54,198 nt of DNA from Bremia lactucae (taxonomy: Eukaryota; Oomycota; Peronosporomycetes; Peronosporales; Peronosporaceae). The notes beneath the pieces are model-generated. The model made no database searches. It was not told the DNA's origin and was given only the letters and a program-made list of their open reading frames with translations. Below, in pieces: positions 28,981 to 40,341 of this stretch. A program made the position numbers and the translations under genes. Position 1 is the first letter of the stretch. Each line of letters opens with the position of its first letter. The stretch lies in assembly GCF_004359215.1 (NCBI RefSeq), contig NC_090617.1, forward strand, positions 1,074,887 to 1,129,084, read 5' to 3'.

Positions 28981-30005
28981 TTCCCAGTCAAAGGTCGTGG
29001 TGACTCGAAGAACGAGTAACCGAGAAATTAGGCCATCAAAGGCACGTCTAAGCGAGTGACCTTTGGATCAGTTCCTATGAAAGAGGACGGGCCTTCGAAC
29101 GATGTGTTCGAGGCCGTCAAAGACGAAATTGCGGAGGCATTCTCAATTAAGGTGCTCGAACTGTCTTTAAATCTGCCAAAGAGATAGTAGAATTGCCGAG
29201 GAGATAGTAAATCTCCCGGATATGTCGTGGAATCTATTTCTTGCCAAATTAAAGGAAGGAAGGACCCATTAAATAATCACAACTGTGCCAGAAGAGAACT
29301 TGGTGAACTATTGCTCGTCGTCCACAATGGACGATAAAGTCTTTAAACGGACAAAAAGAAACGGCTCGCTGCTCAAAGCTGGGATGCTTGAGAGACAGTC
29401 CGTTGTTTGAGGTGCTGTGGAAACATTCCCGGAAGGAGTGCCGAATCTTCTACCAGCAGATAGGGGCATCGACCACGAACTAAACCTCGAACCTGGCACC
29501 AAGTATTGTGTGACCAGGCAATGGCCGTTGCCGAAAGGACAACTTGATTATATCAATGAATTCTTCGACAAGCGAGCCAAGGCGGGACGTGTGCGTGAGA
29601 GCAAATCGGCCCACTGCAGCCCGACCTTTTGTGTGCGTAGAGCCACAGGTGGATGGCGCGTGGTTCCTGCTTACAATAAGCTATACACGGCGACCATACC
29701 GGCTCAAACGCCAATCCCGCCGAAAGATGTTATGTTGGACTTCATGGAAAAAGTCAACTATCTTTTCCGCGTTGAGTTTAAAGGATGGCTACTATCAGGT
29801 ACTCATGAAAGAATCCGATGTAGCCAAAGCTGTAAGCACCCCAAGCGGTATGCTCGGGGGAACGTGTTTTTCAAGCCTTGGGGCATCACAAGCCCAGCGA
29901 CATCCAATCGAGTGGTGGCTCACGTGATGCGTCAGAGCCGTGCCTACGCGCCCCATTGCTTTGACGATGTTGTGTGCATAATAGGGCCGAGAGCTGGCTG
30001 AGCAA
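28981..30005 (+). pseudogene. Gypsy-B linker and reverse transcriptase (broken)
   Basis: After a linker (28981-29410) the frame 29417-30001 gives LLPADRGIDHELNLEPGTKY, RQWPLPKGQ, FCVRRATGGWRVVPAYNKLY and IPAQTPIPPKDVML. A frameshift at ~29780 moves the palm (SLKDGYYQVLMKESDVAKAV, STPSGML) to another frame. The catalytic region reads HCFDDVV (~29957), keeping two aspartates. Confidence 0.8.
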
Positions 30006-30991
30006 TAGGGCCGCACAAGCGTACTTTAGACGCTGTGTTGCAGACTTTGAAAGACGCCCAATTGTACTTTAACTTGGAAAAGTGCGGCATAGGGATCCCC
30101 GGGATACATGTGCTGGGCTGCATTGTAGGTACACATGGTGTACGAGCAGACCCAGACAAGGTACAATCGGTAAAGGAATGGCCCGGCATGTGAAGGATTC
30201 GCTCCAATTCCTAGGGCTCGCTAATTACTTGCAAAAATATTGCAAGAATTATGCTGAACAAACTAAACCATTATCTGACCTCCTTAAAAAAGATGCAGAA
30301 TGGGTTTGGCTAAAAGAACAAGATCAGCGAAGCAACCTTGTGTTGAGGCACCGGTCTTGGCATAGCCAGACACGAACAAGCCTTTTGGCGTCGTCTGCGA
30401 TGCAAGTAATTTTTCAATCGGTAGCGCGCTCATGCAGAAGGATGGCGACGACGTTGATCGTGTCATCTATTATCAGTCCCGGTTTTTGAAAACCGCGGTA
30501 CTGAAATACATCGTGCATGATAATGAGCTACTTTCGATGGAGTGTGCTCTTGTCAAGTTTCGTGTGCACCTACTGGGTACCGGACCATTTGTGGTTTATA
30601 CGAATCACGCATCACTGCGGAACGCACTAAAGTCACCGCACCTCTCGCCTAAAATGGCAAGATGGCTTTTATTCTTCTCTGATTCATTTTAAAAGTTGAA
30701 TACAAGCCGGGTAAGTCGAATGTCTTGGCTGACGCTTTATCGCGCAGACCAGACTTCGAGGTAAGATATGAGGAAAGTGTATCACGGCACAAGTTGAGTC
30801 GTCAACGTTGGCAACCATGAAGGTCTTCCACGTAATGGTCTCTTTGGCTCCTGGAAAAAGGAGATCTGAAGTCAGGAAAAAATTGCCGCCTGCTGTTGGA
30901 TCACTTCGGTGGACGAAATTTAATCCTTCCGTCGCGTCTAAAAGCTAAGCTTAATCGCTTTAGCTTCAGCGATGGTCTGATATGGCAGCAA
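30006..30991 (+). pseudogene. Gypsy-B RNase H and integrase start (truncated)
   Basis: Connection segment LGCIVGTHGVRADPDKV (~30114), then QYCKNYAEQTKPLSDLLKK-like sequence. RNase H is at ~30380-30730 (VIYYQSRFLKTAVLKY, FVVYTNHASLRNALKSPHLS), with the conserved VLADALSRRPDFEV boundary at ~30722. An integrase beginning follows (LPSRLKAKLNRFSFSDGLIW) and is cut off at ~30991 by a reverse LTR2. Confidence 0.75.
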
Positions 30992-31294
30992 GTTCTCAGA
31001 CAGATTTATGTTTAATCGTACTATATATATATATTTATATATGTATGTCATCTCTGATGATAACACGAATATCTTTTGCGAGTGTATCTTTCTGGATACC
31101 TCGCGTAACGGATGACGCTAGCCGATATCACGAATGTTGGTAGGCGTCATCCCTCCTAATGTGAATGGACCTATGTGTATCAAATACGCAAGGGTGGGTC
31201 TAATTTTCTATTTAAGCAATTGACCACCCCCTTAAGTACACAAAGTGTGCTTAACGGGGACTGTGTAACATTGGGCCAACTTAAGCCCGTGACA
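30992..31294 (-). repeat. LTR2, 3' LTR of Gypsy-C (truncated)
   Basis: In element sense it starts at 31294 with TGTCACGGGCTTAAG, directly preceded by the purine tract AAAGAGGGGCGG (complement 31306-31295), which identifies it as a 3' LTR. It is cut off at 30992, at the junction with Gypsy-B. Confidence 0.8.
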
Positions 31295-31306
31295 CCGCCC
31301 CTCTTT
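31295..31306 (-). other. Polypurine tract of Gypsy-C
   Basis: AAAGAGGGGCGG on the minus strand immediately before the LTR terminus; the plus-strand primer site in LTR elements. Confidence 0.7.
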
Positions 31307-31349
31307 AAGAACGAATTTTCATTTTGAAATTCGTTTAAGAAGATAGAGG

Positions 31350-31927
31350 AAACAGCGAGCTGCTTTACGCGCCGCTTAATTTTCTGATTCACTCTTGCTA
31401 CCTGTCGTACACAAAGCCTAATATCCCACCTAAAAGAAGCAACGTTGGTGGGTCGTCTGCGAAGAAATCCACTCAAACACGCGCTAAGCGCACTTGCCGC
31501 GTTAACACAACGGCAGCGTCTAATGCCTTGGTCGAAACGCCGACAGCTACTGCTGCTGTCGCGTTATTTGGCTTAAATATCCATCCCACTTTCACATTGA
31601 TGATGCTGGTCCTTCGCTCATTCTCGACTACAATGAGTCGATACTGTTGCTGTCACTTCATAGTAGTGATACGGACAACGAGCTTATAAGGAAGGAGAAG
31701 GTGCATTATTGCCCATTCAAACTTCTCTCATTCATGCTGTCTCGTCGTCTGCGCTGGATAGCGCAGACGACGATAAAAGCGCTGCCCAAAAAGGTGAAGC
31801 TGCTTCTCCGTTGGGTAAAACGACTAGGTCTATCGCTCAGACCATTATCCATAATGGCTCTGACATAGAGGATTCTGAGCCTGAAGCTCTGCCGACGATA
31901 CGTGAACGTGCTCCGGGTAGTACATAG
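31350..31927 (+). pseudogene. Antisense ORF of Gypsy-C
   Basis: Open on + from ~31350 with no clear ATG. It encodes a basic, Thr/Ala-rich stretch (KPNIPPKRSNVGGSSAKKST), then after a frameshift IDDAGPSLILDYNESILLLS, and finally the frame 31709-31927, Ser/Asp/Glu-rich (SALDSADDDKSAAQKGEAAS; IIHNGSDIEDSEPEALP), with TAG at 31927. It lies between the 3' LTR and the integrase tail and runs opposite to pol, the same position as ORFx in E1, E3 and Gypsy-A. Similarity to those is weak at best. Not recognised as any known family. Confidence 0.45.
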
Positions 31928-31934
31928 TTGCATT

Positions 31935-33060
31935 TTTAAGTAGGTTAGCAGTACTTAATAGTACTTTTTCATCCACTCTAAAGCGTTCATAATTTTTGTG
32001 ACCATTTAGGTCGCATATTCGTTTTGCTTGTCCTGTGCGCTTACCATCGCGTCACGGACTTTTCGTTTGATGGCTAATCGCTCATCTACAAAGCTTTGAG
32101 CTTGGCTCATGCTTTTAGCATCAAACTCGCCTTTGACACAGCCGAGAGGTTGGTCATTGAATGTAGTTTCATTGATCACTACTAAGCTTACAGAGTCACT
32201 AGAGCAAGTTTCTGTCGTTGGGATGATACCCTCGCGGGTCATCGTTATATTGACGAAACTATGTCTCTTTTTCGCACCGATCATATTGAAGGGCCCTCCT
32301 TCACTAAGACTAGGGCTGAGCGCAAACGAAATTGGCGTCCGACGATGGCGCAGTGCGTTAATATAAAACGGTGTCTCACCCGTACTGGCGCGGACACTAT
32401 CATTTACAGCGAACTTCACAAAGGATTATTGTTTGCTCGATTCTTTGGGAGTTGCTATCGTGCGTAAGACATCCGTCACGACCCGATTGGCACGTTCTGT
32501 TTGGCCATTTGTCTGGGGATGATCTGTGGTTGATACGTGGTGCTTGCTACCTGGCAGCTGAAACAGATGTCGCCAGAAATCAGACGTAAGACGCGGATCC
32601 CGGTGCGATACTATGGACTCGGGCATCCGTTTAGTCGGTATAATGATCCAGGAACAAGAGAGCTGCCTCCTTGCCTGTAATCATTGTTTTACGTGGTGCT
32701 AAATACATTATTTTGCTCAGTCTGTCCCTTGTGGTCGGGCTGCATGCCAAACATGACGTCCAGACATACTGACTTCCAACAATCCGTTGGAATCGGTAGC
32801 GGCTTCAGTGGAGCACTGCTGGACGGTGCAGGCTTGATGCGCTGACCCTGTTCGCAAGAGCAAATATTGTTGGCCACCCATCTATATAGGTGTGGCAATC
32901 AAAATTTCTCTGACACATGAAGAGTTTTCACGGCCCAGATGCCCACTAGATGGTGTAGCACTAGCTCGTGAAGGATCAATAGCTTGAGATCTGTGTCATG
33001 AGGCACGTAGATACCCAAGAGATCACAGGGTGACAGCCGTAACGACACGTTTGCCCGAGT
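31935..33060 (-). pseudogene. Gypsy-C integrase (5'-truncated)
   Basis: The minus strand gives, in order, a degraded zinc-binding region (LLILHELVLHHLVGIWAVKT), VANNICSCEQGQRIKPAP and CWKSVCLDVMFGM (first catalytic Asp, complement ~32780). Then come VSHRDPRLTSDFWRHLF (second Asp) and TDHPQTNGQTERANRVV (Glu present, complement ~32530). An intact C-terminal frame follows (complement 32419-32006, 137 codons; NDSVRASTGETPFYINAL). The DDE triad is complete, so this integrase is better preserved than those of E1-E3. Upstream domains are missing: at ~33064 it abuts an LTR2 piece of opposite orientation. Confidence 0.8.
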
Positions 33061-33064
33061 ACTT

Positions 33065-33202
33065 AGAGCGTTGGTGAGGTCGCTAAGACGCCCACCAAAA
33101 CTACCTTACGGCACACGAGAGTAGACGGGCAAACAGCTTCCTCGCTGTGCTAGGGTGTGCGCTTAAGTAGAGCGTGGTCGCATTAAGACGCGCTCGTCTA
33201 CA
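33065..33202 (+). repeat. LTR2 end fragment, 5' side of Gypsy E2
   Basis: The last ~138 bp of LTR2 (TTGGTGAGGTCGCTAAG to CTCGTCTACA), matching 21447-21585. E2 gag-like sequence follows at once. Confidence 0.75.
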
Positions 33203-36200
33203 TCACTAACCTAAGTTACATCGAATGAAAAGCGGTCGAACGTACGAGCTCGACTGTAAGCAGGCCAGCCGTTGGTGTCATGTTGTTCGCTGTTCGCTCT
33301 GCAATTACAATCACGTGTGGCTATAGGACAGTATACACAACATGAACTCGTCGCGGCCGAGTAGAGGTATCTTTGCTTCACCAGCAAGGCTCTTGACAGG
33401 CAAGGCGGTTGAGTGAACAAGGTGCTCAGCAGCTAGAACTATTGAGACAGCAGCATGTAGATACTACTGGCGGATTGACGCATTCGGGGCGACCCGAAAG
33501 CTAAAATTATCTTCAAGTTCAAGGCAGTCGAAGGCGACTCCTAGTTAAGATGGTCCGCCGAATTAGACAACACCTTTGAAACTCGCCGCACCAGTGACGA
33601 TGCGGCGGAAGCATAGTTTGGCAAGTCCAAATTGGCCGGAACTACAAAATCTTGGGCCTTAGGCTCAAGCTACACGACCCATGTGTTTAAGCCGTACGGG
33701 AACTTTTAGATCCGGCTCAAGCCAACCTATGAGGCCGCTTAGTGCCGAATGCAAGTGCCAAAGAGGGCTCCTGGATTTGGAATAGGTTAAGCGTGATCTT
33801 ACCGCTAATGTTCAGCATAAACAATATTTAGTCAGTTGTATCGTGACTAAAGCAATTGATGTGCAGACACAGATTACTGTTGTCTTCAAGCGTCTTGCAA
33901 ATGATCCGGTACCTTATCTTTTGACAACGCTTGTAAAATGCAAGCGTTGTCAAGAGATAAGGTACTACGCCTACCAATGTAGTGCTTCAACCCCAACGGC
34001 TAGAAACACTGAGTGAAACGTTCCACCTCCTGCTGAGAATAGAGGCGGGTAAAGATCAAACGCTGATGCGAAATTGCAACGGCGAGGCGACTTATAAGAA
34101 AGCCGTAGGTGCGAGCACCTTACTGACCTAGCAACGTCTAGGGAATCTTCAGATATCTTCAAGAAAGTTGCTTCTTACACAAAAACATTGTGCAAATGCC
34201 CCCTGTTAACGAGAATAACCTCATCACCTAGCAACAAATTAGTTGCCACTAAAACAAGTTGCCTATATAGACCCTAAGCAATTCCAAGAGGTCAAATTAT
34301 TTATTAGACGCCAATCGCGAGAAAGATCGTAGGCTCAAGTTTGTTTCAAGTGATATACCTACTACGAGGATAGCAGTGCAAATTGCAACATGCGCATCTG
34401 AACAATATAGAAACGTATAGCTGGAATTCATTACACGTAATGGGTAAACAACCAGGTATTGGTTTCATCGTACAGAATCAAAAGGACAAATTTGCTGTCA
34501 TCCTTTATTATTTTTATGGCTCAGAAGTACGAGCTGTGCATTAATTGGCAGCATCATGCCGTGACGATGCCTGCTTCACGCTCATCAAATGACCATCTGA
34601 TGAACGTCTTAAAGTGTCCACAAGCGTGTGGATGTAGTGCGATGGTCTCTCTTGTGCTTTGGTCGCTAGCACGACTGCTCAAGATCTCAGTGTGACGACC
34701 TATCACAATGTGAAGCTAGATACCGACAGCTGTGCGCGAGCACAGGCAACGTCGAAGTCGACTGCTCGAACAAGTCGGGTGGATCGAAACAAGGATGCTT
34801 GCTTAGAAAGAAATACCCAATAAAATTTGAAACGCAAATCTATACGAGACAGCGCGAAATCCTTATCGACTGAAGGAATGATCGTAGAGGATCTTACTGC
34901 AAGTGTGCAACCATAGCTCGAGGTAGTTGAAGAGGATATTCGATAAAAATACGGGATTAAGTCCCGAGATGCTCAAGGGAATAACTTCTTAAGAACCCGA
35001 GGAAAAAAGTCCCTGGGAATCTTTAGAAATAAGCTCCAAGGAAGAAGCTGGGATACTTAATGTCTCAGTATATAATGAATCAAGTTTAGGCGCTTAGACA
35101 CTTGATCTGATAGCGCCGCGCAAGTTAATTTTGGAGATAACCCCATTGCCAATGCTAGATCCGAAACGGTTCTTGCATGATCTGCGAAGTGTCAAAGTCA
35201 AGCAGATCTGCTGACTTGTCCTAGGTGACAAGTACGTGACCGACATAAGGTCGGTAACGCAGTTAATCGATGAACGAAAGTTTCCTCGATGAGAGAACTC
35301 GGATTGAACGTTTTACGTCTCAACCCTGAAAGTCGTCGAAAAATTCATTCGTATACGGATTTGATCGAATACAAAGATGTGCTCCCTAATTCGGTACCCA
35401 TGCCGCTCGAGATGAAATCGACCAAATACAAGTTTCGAAATACTGTGTCACGAAGCAGTGACCACTGACTCGTAAGCAAGTCTTAACGATCAGCAAATTC
35501 TTTCCGATCGCTCAGCAGCGAGCCGTATAGCTGTCCGACCTTTTCTTGCGTAAGGTAACAGGATTATGGCAGATTGTGCATGCAATCAAAAAATTGAATA
35601 TTGCCACGGTACCAGCTTAACGCCGATACCAAGAAATGACGTTATCATTACGGAATGTCAAAGATAACCATCTTTTCGTCAATGGATCTGATGGGTAGAT
35701 TCTATCAGATCCTCATGCGTGAATGGGACATTCCGCTCACAGTGGCAAGTACCCCAAGCGCAATGCTTTGGAGTTGCTAGTTATGCTACATCATCATAGT
35801 GATATTCCTGTAACATTCAACAGATGTATAACGAATCTGTTGAGATCGAAGCGAGTATCGCACCAAGTTATTTTGATGACGTCTTCGTCCATAACCGAGC
35901 TATAAGCGGAAAGTCGGACGTTTAAGAACATTGTACCGACGCCCAAAAGGTTCTTTCACTTATGCATAAGCATAAGCTGTATGTAAATCACTATAAATAT
36001 TTATTCACTACAAACGAAATAACCACTTCAAGGGTGCAACGTTGGAAAAGACAGTGTACGCCTAGATTCCGAAAGATTAAGGCGATCATCGACCGGCCGG
36101 TGCCTGTCGATTAATTTGGACTTCGGAAGTTTCTTGGCTTAGTGCTATACATGCGTAGGACCTCGCACAACTTTGCTAAAGTGACAGTACATATTTCTTG

Positions 36201-36670
36201 TTTGTTAAATAAAAATGTTAAATGATCATGGAACGCTGATTGCCAGCGTTCTTTTGAGGATATAGAGCACAACTTGATGCAACCTCTAACCTTGGCTTTC
36301 GCAGACCAGAAAGATAGTCTGCGACACCAGGGATTTCGCAGTCGGCTGTGCGTTTATGCAGTATGATACAGACGGCGAAGAGCGCGTCGTCTGCTATTAG
36401 GCGCGTCAGCTTTACAGCCGAGCGTAATTATCTAATGCATGATACAAAACCCTTGTCATATATGCTTTGGCTAAGTTTAGGATCTATCTATTAAAAGATA
36501 GTCCGTTTATCGTTTATACGGACCTTGTGTTCTTACGCACTGCCGTAAATAGCCCACACCTCCGCAAAGAATGGCGAGATGGTTGTCTTTCTTTGCGGAG
36601 TATAATTTTGCCGTGGAATATAAGCCAGGACGACTTAATGTCGTCGCTGATGCGTTTTCTTGCTAACCTG
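33203..36670 (+). mobile_element. Gypsy E2: decayed Ty3/Gypsy (gag to RNase H)
   Basis: gag ~33203-34140 (the AGCCGTTGGTGTCATG region matches E1 gag at 3578; the zinc knuckle KCKRCQEIRYYAYQC near 33938 keeps its cysteines). Protease ~34270-34540, linker to 35130. RT ~35130-35990 (motifs matching E1, with many stops, and a SYFDDVFVHNRAI catalytic segment at ~35862). RNase H ~36230-36670, including FRIYLLKDSPFIVYTDLVFL at 36473. At ~36670, just after the ADA-SR-PDL boundary, the sequence changes to an inverted integrase fragment. Very many stops; an old copy of the E1 family. Confidence 0.75.
33909..33965. repeat. 25-bp inverted repeat at the gag zinc knuckle of E2
   Basis: Left arm 33909-33933 (GTACCTTATCTTTTGACAAC...) and right arm 33941-33965 pair with one mismatch around a 7-nt loop. 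The right arm is the coding sequence of the zinc knuckle, so the left arm is an inverted copy of it. Confidence 0.9.
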
Positions 36671-36674
36671 ATTT

Positions 36675-37130
36675 GATTAACTATGCACAAATTCATACTG
36701 GCGAGGCCAGAAGAGGCTGCGACTTACTGAGAGATAAGTCTTTTCACGTCCACGTTGACCAGCTATTGGTGCATCAAGACACTCATATACAAACAAGTGC
36801 AAATTATTGTGAGTACACGAAGCGTATCGCCAGCAATGGCTGTATAACACACTAAACATTGCGTGTAAAGTATCGATCTGACGAAGATCGATACAGAGTC
36901 GACAATCTTTTCATAGATTATTGTGACGGATTGATTAAGTGGTCCATCAAACTTATAAGATAAAAGCGGATATTAGCTTTTAATAGGCTCTTCTTGGGTC
37001 GTTGAGTGAAGTTGACGACAAAACACTTCTTGTTGCAACATTGGGCTTACTCACACTGTATTATCTAGTGACTGCCACGCGCGTAATCCGCAATACACGG
37101 GATTTAAAGGATCTTACCTTTTTTAAAAAG
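36675..37130 (-). pseudogene. Inverted integrase N-terminal fragment (E1/E3 family)
   Basis: Complement 36859-36677 encodes HNNLHLFVYECLDAPIAGQR, GREKTYLSVSR and WPRQYEFVHS, the zinc-binding part of Gypsy integrase. The sequence to ~37130 is the RNase H-integrase linker in reverse. It matches E3 at 46850-47240 on the same strand and E1 at ~7260-7680 on the opposite strand. Confidence 0.65.
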
Positions 37131-37278
37131 GAGTAAAGTATTCTTAACCTTTAACTGCTTAACAACTGAAGCGTACCCCATCCCCTCATCAGCCTGTTGA
37201 CCCCGAGTGTCGGCATTCACCTTCATCTCCTCTTTAAAACGGTACTAATTTTACGGTGTGCTCTGCATACCTTCTCTT

Positions 37279-38340
37279 ATGACATCTGAGAGTCACCAGC
37301 TCTTATGTTCTTGCTCGGAGACAAAAAGTACTTGGACTACGATAGTCACACTCCATCTGAAAACTTGGATGAGGAGTCCCATTCCAATATACTTTGGCGT
37401 AAAGACTAATCTCGTCAAGCTCCAAATCCTTTCTTTGACAGTGGTGCGCGAATGCTTAACTGCATTACGTATGACACCGAGTCTAGAGCCCAGTATAGTG
37501 ACACACCGCTCAATAATTAGCAAGCTCAAACAACTTTAAGAAAGAGCAAGGTCGACGTCGGGCTAGGCCCTTAGGAAAGCAAAGCTCATAGTGAGTATCG
37601 ATTCACATCACTAAGTGTATAAGAGTGCATCCGAGCGCCGCAATACGTTGCTGTTTGACTCCGAGAAGAAACCCTAGTTGCCCTCTAAGGGTAACTTAAT
37701 TTGTTGGTTTGATCAACGAACGACAAACGTATTCTTACTCATCCAGGCTTCACAAGCCCGGTGAGGACGAGACCGAAACTTACGTCGATGTCTTTTTGCG
37801 GCACCGATGGTACCCTGCTGCTTTAATTGAGCGATTCATGCCCTTAGATAAGCTTAATCCTAAAAGACTATCATTGGACGGCGTTCATCTCTTCTGAGAT
37901 GCGCGAAGGGATTAAGAGCTTACAATTCTATTCCGAGCGCGCTATTGCTCCCGATAGACCTACCAAGCCAAAAGATGGGTCTTTTTGTACTTTTTCACGA
38001 ACCCCCAAAACATCTGTCATTAGCTGAAAGCGAGATTCCAACTATCGCGCGAGGATGAATAACCTCGCCATCGAACAGTATAGATTGTTCAGACCCCTTA
38101 CACATCGCGGTGGTTCTAAAATCGTTCAACTAATAAGGGCTTTTAATGAGTCGAGTCCATGAATAGATGAGGAGGAGAAGATCCAATCGGGTTCGACTCA
38201 CCTCGTTGGGCCCACTTATCAACATAATCAAAGTCGCACTCTCCAGTGGTAGACCAATTGTCGAACGAACGGGTGCATCAAGCTCTTCACGACGAGTTTT
38301 CATTTTTAGAGGATAAATTCAAACGTCCGGCCCGAGAGAA
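37279..38340 (+). pseudogene. Accessory ORF (ORFx) next to reversed pol end, copy 1
   Basis: Starts ATGACATCTGAG at 37279, downstream of a CCCCAT...TGTTGACCCCGAG leader like that of Gypsy-A (11661-11700). Readable pieces: SPALMFLLGDKKYLDYDSH and SENLDEESH (compare LSTFLNDEGMVNFESHSQSE in Gypsy-A), then QAPNPFFDSGA and SKAHSEYRFTSLSV. The frame 37709-37897 follows with SSRLHKPGEDETETYVDVFL and RHRW (compare E1 complement ~9850). After that comes MREGIKSLQFYSERAIAPDR (~37898), and the ORF runs to ~38340. Several stops and frameshifts. It belongs with the minus-strand pol whose tail begins at 38341. Confidence 0.6.
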
Positions 38341-38692
38341 AGGGTCTCTGTAGGATGTTTTAGAACGTTTTGGTACAGCTTGTTCCCGAAAGACGCCTCG
38401 TACTGCTAGTACAGGCGAAGACGTTCAATGTCAAACGTAGGGTGCGTGCCGATCGTACCGGCAGCTCGATTGTTCTTGCATTGCCTTGGTGGTGCAGTAC
38501 ACGAAACGGGCCGAAGTACTTGGGCAGATGTGTATTAATTCCCATAATTGATACAAAATATTTAGGAAGTTTTATCGCGCGCTATAGGAATAGGTCATTA
38601 CATTAAAACAAAAAAATGTTTGCTCTTCCAATGTTATCTGAATTCCGTTTCTGTCGGCCCACCGCATCAGGAATATAATCCGGCATGAACCG
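38341..38692 (-). pseudogene. Integrase C-terminal domain of Gypsy E3, copy 1 (cut at the N)
   Basis: Complement 38545-38360 encodes HLPKYFGPFRVLHHQGNART, the Gypsy integrase C-terminal domain. The sequence stops at the N (38693); in copy 2 it runs on into the E3 integrase at 45970. Confidence 0.75.
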
Positions 38693-38693
38693 N
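38693..38693. other. Single N between the two copies of the 7.3-kb repeat
   Basis: The only ambiguous base I saw, exactly at the repeat junction. Suggests a scaffold join rather than sequenced DNA. Confidence 0.95.
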
Positions 38694-39204
38694 CCTAATA
38701 TCCCACCTAAAAGAAGCAACGTTGGTGGGTCGTCTGCGAAGAAATCCACTCAAACACGCGCTAAGCGCACTTGCCGCGTTAACACAACGGCAGCGTCTAA
38801 TGCCTTGGTCGAAACGCCGACAGCTACTGCTGCTGTCGCGTTATTTGGCTTAAATATCCATCCCACTTTCACATTGATGATGCTGGTCCTTCGCTCATTC
38901 TCGACTACAATGAGTCGATACTGTTGCTGTCACTTCATAGTAGTGATACGGACAACGAGCTTATAAGGAAGGAGAAGGTGCATTATTGCCCATTCAAACT
39001 TCTCTCATTCATGCTGTCTCGTCGTCTGCGCTGGATAGCGCAGACGACGATAAAAGCGCTGCCCAAAAAGGTGAAGCTGCTTCTCCGTTGGGTAAAACGA
39101 CTAGGTCTATCGCTCAGACCATTATCCATAATGGCTCTGACATAGAGGATTCTGAGCCTGAAGCTCTGCCGACGATACGTGAACGTGCTCCGGGTAGTAC
39201 ATAG
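38694..39204 (+). pseudogene. Antisense ORF of Gypsy-C, copy 2
   Basis: Same as 31417-31927; the upstream part is replaced by the N and the end of copy 1. Confidence 0.4.
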
Positions 39205-39211
39205 TTGCATT

Positions 39212-40337
39212 TTTAAGTAGGTTAGCAGTACTTAATAGTACTTTTTCATCCACTCTAAAGCGTTCATAATTTTTGTGACCATTTAGGTCGCATATTCGTT
39301 TTGCTTGTCCTGTGCGCTTACCATCGCGTCACGGACTTTTCGTTTGATGGCTAATCGCTCATCTACAAAGCTTTGAGCTTGGCTCATGCTTTTAGCATCA
39401 AACTCGCCTTTGACACAGCCGAGAGGTTGGTCATTGAATGTAGTTTCATTGATCACTACTAAGCTTACAGAGTCACTAGAGCAAGTTTCTGTCGTTGGGA
39501 TGATACCCTCGCGGGTCATCGTTATATTGACGAAACTATGTCTCTTTTTCGCACCGATCATATTGAAGGGCCCTCCTTCACTAAGACTAGGGCTGAGCGC
39601 AAACGAAATTGGCGTCCGACGATGGCGCAGTGCGTTAATATAAAACGGTGTCTCACCCGTACTGGCGCGGACACTATCATTTACAGCGAACTTCACAAAG
39701 GATTATTGTTTGCTCGATTCTTTGGGAGTTGCTATCGTGCGTAAGACATCCGTCACGACCCGATTGGCACGTTCTGTTTGGCCATTTGTCTGGGGATGAT
39801 CTGTGGTTGATACGTGGTGCTTGCTACCTGGCAGCTGAAACAGATGTCGCCAGAAATCAGACGTAAGACGCGGATCCCGGTGCGATACTATGGACTCGGG
39901 CATCCGTTTAGTCGGTATAATGATCCAGGAACAAGAGAGCTGCCTCCTTGCCTGTAATCATTGTTTTACGTGGTGCTAAATACATTATTTTGCTCAGTCT
40001 GTCCCTTGTGGTCGGGCTGCATGCCAAACATGACGTCCAGACATACTGACTTCCAACAATCCGTTGGAATCGGTAGCGGCTTCAGTGGAGCACTGCTGGA
40101 CGGTGCAGGCTTGATGCGCTGACCCTGTTCGCAAGAGCAAATATTGTTGGCCACCCATCTATATAGGTGTGGCAATCAAAATTTCTCTGACACATGAAGA
40201 GTTTTCACGGCCCAGATGCCCACTAGATGGTGTAGCACTAGCTCGTGAAGGATCAATAGCTTGAGATCTGTGTCATGAGGCACGTAGATACCCAAGAGAT
40301 CACAGGGTGACAGCCGTAACGACACGTTTGCCCGAGT
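39212..40337 (-). pseudogene. Gypsy-C integrase, copy 2
   Basis: Same sequence as 31935-33060, with the intact 137-codon C-terminal frame at complement 39696-39283 and the catalytic-core frame at complement 39903-39703. Confidence 0.8.
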
Positions 40338-40341
40338 ACTT

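Larger units (their letters stand above)
21254..30991 (+). mobile_element. Gypsy-B: Ty3/Gypsy element split by a Copia insertion
   Basis: Order on +: truncated 5' LTR2 (21254-21585), gag (21597-~22560), protease (~22750-23691), Copia insertion, then RT (28981-30005), RNase H (~30330-30730) and the first part of integrase (to ~30991). There it meets an oppositely oriented LTR2 belonging to another element. Removing the Copia and one CCCGC restores continuity. Stops and frameshifts are common, so it is inactive. Confidence 0.85.
31417..38692. repeat. Copy 1 of a 7,276-bp near-identical direct repeat
   Basis: Every frame and line I compared recurs 7,277 bp downstream (38694-45969). The only difference I noticed is T at 34050 versus G at 41327. 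The copies are separated by a single N at 38693. Borders do not coincide with any element border. Confidence 0.97.

Noticed and set aside
33065..33202. Possible small gene upstream of E2
   Set aside because: Matches the end of LTR2 at 21447-21585.
37258..37539. 93-codon ORF as an independent gene
   Set aside because: It is an off-frame reading of ORFx; the frame with similarity to Gypsy-A is a different one.
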